13,617 nucleotides of DNA from Alphaproteobacteria bacterium (GTDB lineage Bacteria > Pseudomonadota > Alphaproteobacteria > UBA6184). The position numbers and the translations under genes were made by a program. The notes beneath the pieces are model-generated. The model searched no databases. It had not been told where the DNA came from and saw nothing but the letters and a program-made list of their open reading frames with translations. How positions within the stretch are numbered: position 1 is the first letter of the stretch; each line of letters opens with the position of its first letter. The DNA lies in contig JAUIKZ010000029.1 of NCBI GenBank assembly GCA_030433125.1, positions 1 through 13,617 of the forward strand, written 5' to 3'. Positions 6,853 through 12,840 of this stretch are shown piece after piece.

Positions 6853-8867
6853 TCAGTTCCTTTCACTAATGTTTTTTCTTTCACAACTTGCAAGATTTGT
6901 TCCATAAACAGGTCTGCCGCCAGCGTCTCTGTGTTTTTGGAGCCAAGCTTACGCACTGTAACGGTTTGCTGGTTCATTTCGTTTTCCCCAACCACAAGCA
7001 CCAACGGTACTTTGGCCACGCTATGCTCACGCACTTTGTAGCTAATCTTTTCATTGCGCAAATCGCATGCGGCCCGTATGCCATGGGCCTTGAGTTTGTT
7101 CATTAACTCTGTGGCATAGGCATCAGCCTTGCTAATCACCGTGGCCACCACCACCTGCGTGGGCGCTAACCACAACGGCAGGTTCCCCCCATAATGCTCA
7201 ATCAACACGCCTATAAAACGCTCGATCGAGCCAAGTATAGCGCGGTGCAACATAACCGGGCGATGCTTTTGGCCATCTTCCCCCACATAGTTGGCGTTCA
7301 AACGCTCGGGCAAAACAAAGTCTACCTGCAAGGTACCGCATTGCCATTGCCGCCCTATGGCGTCGGTGAGCACAAATTCTAGCTTGGGCCCGTAGAATGC
7401 GCCCTCTCCTGGGTTAAGAGTGTAATCTAACCCGGCGGCATTCACCGCTTCTGTGAGGGCTTTTTCAGCCTTATCCCACACAGCATCAGCGCCCGCGCGT
7501 TTTTCGGGACGGTCAGAGAACTTCACCTGAATATCGGTGAAGCCAAAGTCTTTATACACATCTTGGAGCAAGTTACAGAAGGCCACACTCTCTTCCATAA
7601 TTTGGTCTTCACGGCAGAAAATATGCGCATCATCTTGCACAAAGGCGCGCAAACGCATAATGCCATGCAGGGCACCCGATGGCTCATAGCGTTGGCAGCT
7701 GCCGAACTCGGCCATGCGGTAGGGCAAATCACGGTAACTTTTGATGCCCTGATTAAAAATCTGCACATGGCAAGGGCAGTTCATGGGCTTGAGGGCGTAT
7801 TTACGCTCATCAATTTCCGAGGTAAACATGTTTTCGCCAAACTTCTCCGCGTGCCCAGAGGCCTCCCACAAAGAGTAATCCACCAAGGCCGGCGTATTCA
7901 CCTCATTATAATCATGGGCCTTCAGCTTCGCACGGATATATTGCTTAATGGTTTGCACAATCTCCCAGCCACTGGGGTGCCAAAAAATGCTGCCGGGCGC
8001 CTCTTCTTGCAGGTGGAACAGCCCCATCTGCTTGCCCAGCTTGCGATGGTCACGCTTTTCTGCTTCTTCCAGGCGGTGCAAATAATCCTTAAGTTGTTGC
8101 TCGGTGGCCCAGGCCGTGCCATACACACGCTGCAACATTTCGTTGTTGGAATCACCACGCCAATAAGCCCCGGCCACCTTCATCAGTTTAAAGGCTTTGC
8201 CGAGCTTGCCGGTGGTGGGCAGGTGGGGCCCACGGCACAAGTCGATAAAATCACCCTGACGATACAGCGTGATAGGTTGGTCCGCCGGGATACTGGCGAT
8301 GATCTCGGCTTTGTAATGTTCGCCAATGCTTTTGAAAAACGCCACCGCCTTATCCCTCTCCCACTCTTCGCGCGTGATGGCTTCATTGCGGTCTACAATC
8401 TCGCGCATCTTGGCTTCAATGGTGGGGAAGTCTTCTTCGCGAATAGTTTTGGGCCCGGCAATGTCGTAGTAAAAGCCGTTTTCAATGGCGGGGCCAATCG
8501 TGATTTGCATGTCGGAATAAAGCTCTTTAATGGCCTCCGCAAACACGTGGGCAGCATCGTGGCGCAAAAGCTCGAGCGCCTCGGGGTCATCACGTGTCAT
8601 AATATAGAAAGCACCACTTTCGGTTAAAGGGCGCGTGAGGTCTAGTTGTGCGTCGTTCAATACTACAGCCACAGCTTTTTTAGCCAGCGATTTACTAATG
8701 CTTTCGGCCACTTGCAAGCCTGATGTGCCTTGTTCATATTCTTTAATTTGGCCATCAGGAAATGTTAATTGAATCAACTTATCCTCATTATTTTGAAACA
8801 TATTGCCAGTATTACTGCCATTGTCAAGGGGGTTTTTATCGTGCGATTCATTTTCAGCGGGTTCCAA
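6849..8867 (-). CDS. thrS: Threonyl-tRNA synthetase
   Basis: Class II synthetase that charges tRNA-Thr and edits mischarged serine. Numbered from the longest open start (TTG at 8867, 672 residues): TGS domain from about 31, editing domain with HDAAH 103-107 and the zinc-dependent editing motif CRGPH 211-215, catalytic core with MNCPCH 362-367, motif 2 RYEPSGALHGIMRLRAF 393-409, DDAHIF 412-417, motif 3 HRAILGSIERF 541-551, and anticodon-binding domain from about 570. Likely zinc ligands are Cys364, His415 and His541. A more conventional start is ATG at 8801 (MFQNNEDKLIQLTFPDG), giving 650 residues. Neither start has a good Shine-Dalgarno sequence. The frame stays open upstream to TAA at 8928-8930, and its 40-odd codons before 8801 read like a polar linker, which suggests an extended N-terminus (see findings). 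It overlaps infC by 4 bases. Confidence 0.93.
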   Translation of the reverse strand: MEPAENESHDKNPLDNGSNTGNMFQNNEDKLIQLTFPDGQIKEYEQGTSGLQVAESISKSLAKKAVAVVLNDAQLDLTRPLTESGAFYIMTRDDPEALELLRHDAAHVFAEAIKELYSDMQITIGPAIENGFYYDIAGPKTIREEDFPTIEAKMREIVDRNEAITREEWERDKAVAFFKSIGEHYKAEIIASIPADQPITLYRQGDFIDLCRGPHLPTTGKLGKAFKLMKVAGAYWRGDSNNEMLQRVYGTAWATEQQLKDYLHRLEEAEKRDHRKLGKQMGLFHLQEEAPGSIFWHPSGWEIVQTIKQYIRAKLKAHDYNEVNTPALVDYSLWEASGHAEKFGENMFTSEIDERKYALKPMNCPCHVQIFNQGIKSYRDLPYRMAEFGSCQRYEPSGALHGIMRLRAFVQDDAHIFCREDQIMEESVAFCNLLQDVYKDFGFTDIQVKFSDRPEKRAGADAVWDKAEKALTEAVNAAGLDYTLNPGEGAFYGPKLEFVLTDAIGRQWQCGTLQVDFVLPERLNANYVGEDGQKHRPVMLHRAILGSIERFIGVLIEHYGGNLPLWLAPTQVVVATVISKADAYATELMNKLKAHGIRAACDLRNEKISYKVREHSVAKVPLVLVVGENEMNQQTVTVRKLGSKNTETLAADLFMEQILQVVKEKTLVKGTE

Positions 8868-8947
8868 CGGGTTTGTTGTAGTTGTGTCATGTTCGTCTCC
8901 ACTAGGAGCGGAGGCTGCTTCGGTTTTTTAAGGGGGGCTTTTTTCAT
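8774..8947 (-). other. Open frame overlapping the start of thrS: lost N-terminal exten­sion or leader peptide
   Basis: From ATG 8947 the minus strand reads MKKAPLKKPKQPP and continues, out of frame with thrS, to TGA at 8774-8776 (57 codons). An internal ATG at 8890 has GGAG six bases upstream, and that GGAG can pair with CTCC four bases before it. The first codons run through homopolymers A6 (8939-8944), C6 (8932-8937) and A6 (8924-8929) on this strand. Adding one base there would join MKKAPLKK to the open thrS frame. The stretch may therefore be the true thrS start with a one-base deletion, or a short regulatory peptide; the sequence alone does not decide. Confidence 0.3.
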
Positions 8948-9050
8948 GAGATGGCCCCAGATTTTTTGGCCTTACTTTACGCCAATCGTTGTTTTCATCC
9001 TTGCTTTATTGGTACAACTTTTTTTTGGAGTGTTGGCCCCATTTTTATAG
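8946..9050 (+). CDS. Possible 34-residue hydrophobic small protein
   Basis: ATG 8946 to TAG 9050 encodes MRWPQIFWPYFTPIVVFILA followed by a further hydrophobic segment ending in GVLAPFL. It would be a single membrane-spanning peptide with almost no soluble part. AAGGGGGG ends 8 bases before the ATG and could serve as a ribosome binding site. Against it, the site lies in a divergent promoter region, the same DNA is part of the thrS upstream frame, and T-rich DNA often gives hydrophobic frames by chance. I know no family for it. Confidence 0.2.
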   Translation: MRWPQIFWPYFTPIVVFILALLVQLFFGVLAPFL

Positions 9051-9097
9051 GTAAGCCCAAAGCCCGAAATTGCTACATACTAAAAATTAACCCCCTC

Positions 9098-9128
9098 TTT
9101 ACAAAAATAGTTTAATGTAAGGTATAGA
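9098..9128 (+). promoter_or_regulatory. Candidate promoter of the ABC importer operon
   Basis: TTTACA (9098-9103) and TATAGA (9123-9128) resemble sigma-70 -35 and -10 boxes. The 19-base spacer is longer than the usual 17, so the pairing is weak. Transcription from here would begin near 9135, directly before the inverted repeat at 9137-9156. TTGACG at 9155-9160 is an alternative -35, but its -10 would fall almost on the start codon. Confidence 0.3.
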
Positions 9129-9136
9129 TTTATGGT

Positions 9137-9156
9137 AAGCGTTAAGCTAAACGCTT
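9137..9156. repeat. Perfect 7-bp inverted repeat before the ABC permease
   Basis: AAGCGTT (9137-9143) and AACGCTT (9150-9156) are perfect reverse complements separated by AAGCTA. It sits between the candidate promoter and the start codon at 9190. It could be an operator for a dimeric regulator or a hairpin in the leader. No T run follows, so it is not an intrinsic terminator. Confidence 0.5.
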
Positions 9157-9189
9157 GACGTTGAAGAAAAGAAAATACATATATACTTT

Positions 9190-9849
9190 ATGTTAACTAA
9201 AAATGAAATATTCCACATTCTCAGTGGATTGAGTAATAACGTACTTGTTACGGTGGTGGCCGTGTGCCTGGGCACATTATTAGGGGCCACAATTTGCATG
9301 CTCCGCTTGTCACGTATCGCCCCACTGGCGGCGCTTGCCAGAGTGTACGTCTCAATTTTTCGGGGGATCCCTTTACTGATTCAGCTTGTTTTTGTGTATA
9401 ATGGCGCTAAGCCTGCATTAGGGCTTGACTTAAGTCCTCTCGAAGCCAGCCTGCTTGTGTTTTCCATGAACTCGGCAGCTTATGTATCGGAAATTTTTAG
9501 GGCCGGCATTACCTCTATTGATAAAGGCCAGTGGGAAGCTGCCGATAGCTTGGCACTTACACGTTTTCAAAAAATGCGTTACATCATTGTGCCCCAAGCG
9601 ATTCAGAAGGTGTCGCCAGCGTTGGTGAATGAGTTGATAAACTTATTTAAAGAATCGGCATTGGTGTCGGTGATAACCCTGAATGACATTATGCGACAAG
9701 CCCAAAACACGGTGAGCCAAAACTATAAATACTTTGAAGTGTATGGATTGGTAGCGCTCACTTTTTATATATGTGTGCTGACGCTCACGCAGATTGCTCG
9801 TTTGTTGGAGCAAGCTCTTAATAAATCCCACGGGGTGAATGATGATTAA
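9190..9849 (+). CDS. ABC importer permease, polar amino acid (His/Glu/Gln/Arg/opine) family
   Basis: 219 residues, normal for this family. It is an inner-membrane protein forming the channel of an amino-acid uptake system. Membrane segments are visible at about 17-39, 48-72, 83-105 and 186-206. FRGIPLLIQLVFVY at 57-70 matches the family's usual Phe-Arg-Gly-Thr-Pro-Leu motif. The EAA loop, which docks on the ATPase, is QWEAADSLALTRFQKMRYII at 114-133 with PQAI following. ATG at 9190 is preceded only by a weak purine stretch. The gene overlaps the ATPase by 11 bases. No periplasmic binding protein is encoded nearby, so the substrate cannot be named; GlnP, ArtQ and HisM types are all possible. 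Confidence 0.9.
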   Translation: MLTKNEIFHILSGLSNNVLVTVVAVCLGTLLGATICMLRLSRIAPLAALARVYVSIFRGIPLLIQLVFVYNGAKPALGLDLSPLEASLLVFSMNSAAYVSEIFRAGITSIDKGQWEAADSLALTRFQKMRYIIVPQAIQKVSPALVNELINLFKESALVSVITLNDIMRQAQNTVSQNYKYFEVYGLVALTFYICVLTLTQIARLLEQALNKSHGVNDD

Positions 9850-10567
9850 ACTGCAAGACGTGCATCTTCACTTCGGGGCACACCATGCCCTAAGAGGCAT
9901 CAACCTCGACGTAAAGCAAGGCGAGGTCATATCTATTTTGGGCCCTTCTGGCTCGGGCAAATCAACGCTTTTGCGCTGCCTCAATTTATTAGAACGCCCA
10001 ACAAAGGGTAAAATTTATATTGACGGTGATAATATTCTTGGAAGCCATTTTGACGTGACACGGTTGCGTCGTCATGTAGGTATGATTTTTCAGGGGTTTA
10101 ACTTGTTTCCCCATTTAACAGTACTCAACAACATTACACTGGCCCCACAAAACGTGCGGGGTTTGCAGGTGGAAGATGCCGAGGAACGGGCCCACGCCTT
10201 ACTTAAAAAGGTGGGTCTTTATAACCAAGCCCATAAACATCCCAACCAGTTGTCGGGCGGTCAAAAGCAACGTGTGGCTATAGCGCGGGCTTTAGCAATG
10301 GAACCAAACATATTGCTATTAGACGAACCTACGTCAGCTCTTGACCCCGAAATGGTGAAAGAAGTTATGTGCGTGATACAAACATTGCAAGAGGACAACA
10401 TTACCATGTTAGCCGTGAGCCATGAGATGAGCTTTGCAAAAAATATCGCGCAACGACTTCTTTTTATGGATGAAGGACAGATTATTGAAGATACAACGCC
10501 GAATGCGTTTTTTAACAACCCTCAAACAACCCGCGCTAAAGCCTTCTTGGATCAAATAAATTATTAG
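9839..10567 (+). CDS. ABC importer ATP-binding protein, polar amino acid type (GlnQ-like)
   Basis: 242 residues, normal for GlnQ/HisP/ArtP-type ATPases that power amino-acid uptake from the cytoplasmic face. Walker A is GPSGSGKST at 35-43, the Q-loop region IFQGFNLFPH is at 83-92, the signature LSGGQKQR at 138-145, Walker B ILLLDEPTSALDPE at 158-171, and the switch histidine SHEM at 194-197. The Q-loop has Gly at 86 where Asn, Gln or Arg is more common; all catalytic residues are present. It overlaps the permease by 11 bases and lies 15 bases before RNase J. The assigned start is the first of two adjacent ATG codons at 9839. Confidence 0.95.
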   Translation: MMIKLQDVHLHFGAHHALRGINLDVKQGEVISILGPSGSGKSTLLRCLNLLERPTKGKIYIDGDNILGSHFDVTRLRRHVGMIFQGFNLFPHLTVLNNITLAPQNVRGLQVEDAEERAHALLKKVGLYNQAHKHPNQLSGGQKQRVAIARALAMEPNILLLDEPTSALDPEMVKEVMCVIQTLQEDNITMLAVSHEMSFAKNIAQRLLFMDEGQIIEDTTPNAFFNNPQTTRAKAFLDQINY

Positions 10568-10582
10568 AAAGGATAAAGCGCC

Positions 10583-12241
10583 ATGAGCTATTTCAAAAAA
10601 GATACATTATACTTCTTGCCCCTGGGGGGCTGTGGTGAAATTGGCATGAACCTCAACATGTATGGCTACAACAATCAATGGGTTATTATTGATGTGGGTG
10701 TTAGCTTTTTCAAGCAGTTCGGTGTGGAGGTGGTGATGCCCGACATCAGCTTTATTGAAAAAATCAAAGATCAGGTGTTGGGGATATTCATTACACACGC
10801 CCATGAAGACCACTTGGGAGCATTGGCTCACTTGTGGGAGCACATCCAAGCACCCGTTTATTTAACGCCGTTCACCAACTATATTGCTCAACACAAGCTT
10901 AAAGAAGCCGGCATTAAAAATGCTGATATCAATAAAGTGAAGCTGGGAAGCAAGCTCACCAAGGGCCCGTTTGAAGTGGAGTTTGTGCATTTAACTCACT
11001 CCACGCTAGAGCCCAACGGCCTTGTGCTGCGCACCCCTGCGGGCACCATTTTCCATACCGGTGATTGGAAATTCGATATTGACCCCCTTGTGGGCAGCCA
11101 CTTCGATGGTTCGCAATTAAAAGCCTTGGGTGATGAAGGCGTGTTGGCCTTGGTATGTGACTCTACCAATGTGTTTGAAGAAGGCGAATCCGGCTCGGAA
11201 AGCTTGGTGCGTGAGAGCTTGATTGACCTCGTAAAACACCAAAAAAACCGCGTAGTGGTGGCGTGTTTTGCGTCTAACTTGGCCCGTGTACAAAGCGCCT
11301 TAGAGGCCGCTAAAGAGAGCGGAAGGAAGGTGGCCTTGGTGGGGCGTTCTATGAAACACATGGTGAAAGGGGCGGCTGAAACCAACTATTTTGGTGACAT
11401 TCTTGATCATGTGATCAGCGAAAAAGAAGCGGCTGATCTGCCCCGTGATAAAGTGATGTATGTATGTACCGGTAGCCAAGGTGAATCACGCTCGGCGCTG
11501 AAGCGCATTTCGGAAGGCAGCCATCATCACATACACCTTGAAGAGGATGACACCGTTATTTTCTCCTCACGCATCATCCCAGGTAATGAAAAAGACATTG
11601 CCACGATGCACAATTCCCTCGCCCGTACGGGGGTGCAAGTGCTCACTCACCGGGAGGCGGCTTTTGTGCACGTGTCGGGGCATCCGTATCGTGATGAACT
11701 TAAGCAAATGTATGAATGGGTGCGCCCTAAAGTGCTGATCCCCGTGCATGGGGAAGACCGTCACCTTTTGGAGCACGCCCGTTACGCCACCGAAGAATGC
11801 GCGGTGCCCCATGCGGTGGTGCCACACAATGGCAGCTTAATTGAATTCCAAAAGGATAAGGCCCACATTGTGGAGGAGGCGAAGATAAGAACCGGCTATT
11901 GGGGTAGGGATGGTTTTGATCTTATCGAAATGAACGGCGATATTATGCATGACCGACGAAAACTGAGCTACCATGGTTTGGTGGCGGCCAGTATCGCTAT
12001 TGATGGGAAGCTTCGCCTAAAGGGCTCGCCGGAAGTGACGCAGCGTGGCATCGTAGAAGGCAATGACGCGGGTGACTTTTGTGCTCTCATCGAAGAGCGC
12101 ATTGAGAAGGCCGTCAAAAACCAACCTAAAGATGCGTCCTATAAAGACCTTCAAGAGGCGGTGCGGGTGTGTATTCGCCAGTTCATTAATAAAGCCCGTG
12201 GGATAAAACCAAAGATTGTGCTTCACATTATCGAGCTGTAA
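10583..12241 (+). CDS. rnj: Ribonuclease J
   Basis: 552 residues, full length for RNase J, a metallo-beta-lactamase/beta-CASP enzyme with endonuclease and 5'-to-3' exonuclease activity in mRNA decay and rRNA maturation. Seen: LGGCGEIGMN 14-23 near the N-terminus, metal motif HAHEDH 72-77, His139 in LTHS, Asp161 in TGDWKFD, beta-CASP region about 225-355 with TGSQGE 296-301 and SSRIIPGNE 328-336, VSGHPYRDEL 364-373, and VHGEDRHL 388-395. All expected metal ligands are present. AAAGGA at 10568-10573 is a good ribosome site 9 bases before ATG. Its position directly after the ABC genes suggests cotranscription with them. A terminator follows the stop. Confidence 0.95.
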   Translation: MSYFKKDTLYFLPLGGCGEIGMNLNMYGYNNQWVIIDVGVSFFKQFGVEVVMPDISFIEKIKDQVLGIFITHAHEDHLGALAHLWEHIQAPVYLTPFTNYIAQHKLKEAGIKNADINKVKLGSKLTKGPFEVEFVHLTHSTLEPNGLVLRTPAGTIFHTGDWKFDIDPLVGSHFDGSQLKALGDEGVLALVCDSTNVFEEGESGSESLVRESLIDLVKHQKNRVVVACFASNLARVQSALEAAKESGRKVALVGRSMKHMVKGAAETNYFGDILDHVISEKEAADLPRDKVMYVCTGSQGESRSALKRISEGSHHHIHLEEDDTVIFSSRIIPGNEKDIATMHNSLARTGVQVLTHREAAFVHVSGHPYRDELKQMYEWVRPKVLIPVHGEDRHLLEHARYATEECAVPHAVVPHNGSLIEFQKDKAHIVEEAKIRTGYWGRDGFDLIEMNGDIMHDRRKLSYHGLVAASIAIDGKLRLKGSPEVTQRGIVEGNDAGDFCALIEERIEKAVKNQPKDASYKDLQEAVRVCIRQFINKARGIKPKIVLHIIEL

Positions 12242-12279
12242 GGAGGGGCGGTTACTCTGCCCCCTTTGTTTCTTTTTTT
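12242..12279 (+). terminator. Intrinsic terminator after RNase J
   Basis: GGGGC at 12245-12249 pairs with GCCCC at 12259-12263 around a 9-base loop. A T-rich tract ending in seven T follows. It begins at the base after the RNase J stop and would end the permease-ATPase-RNase J transcript. Confidence 0.7.
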
Positions 12280-12309
12280 GCTTTGTTACAAGATAACCCA
12301 AAGCGGTTT

Positions 12310-12354
12310 GGCGTCAAGGTCGCCCTTTCCCTTCGATTTTGCTGACGCAAAATC
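12310..12354. repeat. Pair of compact inverted repeats
   Basis: GGCG (12310-12313) pairs with CGCC (12321-12324). Then GATTTTGC (12335-12342) and GCAAAATC (12347-12354) form a perfect 8-bp stem with a TGAC loop. No T tract follows. They may be part of an intergenic palindromic repeat unit that also includes the G+C-rich stretch to about 12400. No second copy exists in this window, so repeat status is a guess. Confidence 0.45.
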
Positions 12355-12444
12355 TGCAGGGGCCCGGCGCTCGCTTGACTCCACCCCTTGCTTCGGGCTT
12401 TGAATTATTATTCTTGTAAGCAAAAAAAACAATATATCCATGCA

Positions 12445-12770
12445 GTGTGTGCGACTTACTTTTGTAGTGTACTTACGGCAGTATGATTGGTAACCCGCCG
12501 TGCATAAAGTACAGGCTAGCTGCAGCTAGCGACACCACCAAGGCCTACACAGGAAAGTGTTCGTGATATCCAAGAGGTGTCAATACCATACCTCATACGT
12601 CGGCCTGTTGTCCCCTAACCCTGAACTCGCTTCAGCATCTCCTATCGTTATGAAAGAAAGCGATGTTTTAGGAAGATGGTGCCGTTTACCGGGTTCTCTT
12701 CTCCAAGGGAATCACTTTGATGGGGAGGGTAGCCTTTTTGTGCAAGGCTCTTCCGCGCGCAAATCATGAT
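12445..12770 (+). ncRNA. Multi-hairpin RNA element, possibly the 5' (domain I) remnant of a group II intron
   Basis: The stretch folds into successive hairpins. GTACTT-ACGGC (12469-12479) pairs with GCCGT (12497-12501) and AAGTAC (12507-12512). GCTAGC-TGCA-GCTAGC at 12515-12530 is a perfect palindrome. ACAC/GTGT lies at 12547-12560 and GAGGTGT/ATACCTC at 12574-12594, both inside an AGGCC/GGCCT pair (12541, 12602). AACCC/GGGTT (12617, 12691) encloses a long stem: CATCT, CCTA and TCG (12636-12647) with CGA, TAGG and AGATG (12661-12678). TCTCC/GGGGA (12700, 12722) and AGCCTT/AAGGCT (12731-12749) follow. A 5' GTGTGCGAC at 12447 agrees with the GUGYG start of group II introns, and the series of domain-I-like stems looks familiar to me. 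There is no reverse transcriptase and no domain V, so it would be a dead fragment. Extent and identity are uncertain; the folding is much firmer than the name. Confidence 0.42.
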
Positions 12771-12795
12771 TCTTGAGCTGAGGAGCAAGATACGT

Positions 12796-12840
12796 TATTG
12801 TAATAATTATTGTCAACAAGAGTTAAAGTTTTTAGATACT
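12796..12840 (+). promoter_or_regulatory. Candidate promoter of mutL
   Basis: TTGTCA (12810-12815) and TAGATA (12833-12838) are separated by 17 bases, a good sigma-70 pattern. However, its expected transcription start (~12845) would fall just inside mutL. A weaker option upstream is TTGAGC (12773-12778) with TATTGT (12796-12801). No Shine-Dalgarno sequence is visible before the mutL ATG, so a leaderless or unusual start is possible. Confidence 0.3.

Larger units (their letters stand above)
8868..9189. promoter_or_regulatory. Divergent intergenic region between thrS and the ABC importer
   Basis: This region must hold the promoters of both divergent transcripts. On the minus strand a TATAAA lies at 9044-9049, but the hexamer 17 bases upstream (CAATTT) is a poor -35, so the thrS promoter is tentative. 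A GGGGC/GCCCC inverted repeat spans about 8934-8956, and on the plus strand it is followed by a run of six T, which resembles a weak terminator with a long loop. I recognise no T-box or other known riboswitch here. Confidence 0.4.

Noticed and set aside
7563..8627. Plus-strand open frame of about 354 codons opposite thrS
   Set aside because: It is antisense to the conserved core of threonyl-tRNA synthetase, and its composition is typical of an antisense shadow.
8934..8962. Intrinsic terminator on the plus strand (GGGGC/GCCCC then T run)
   Set aside because: No plus-strand gene lies upstream to be terminated, and the loop of about 14 bases is long for a 5-bp stem; kept only as a note.
12557..12769. 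70-codon plus-strand frame within the structured region
   Set aside because: The DNA here is explained by nested stems in which both arms would be coding. No ribosome site is visible and no protein family is recognised, so I treat it as RNA rather than protein.
12445..12770. RNase P RNA, tmRNA, 4.5S RNA or 6S RNA
   Set aside because: AGGAAAGTGTTCG at 12551 resembles the RNase P CR-I motif only partly, and no matching CR-V is present. No T-arm with CCA or degradation-tag frame supports tmRNA, and no SRP Alu or GGAAGG-type core was seen on either strand.
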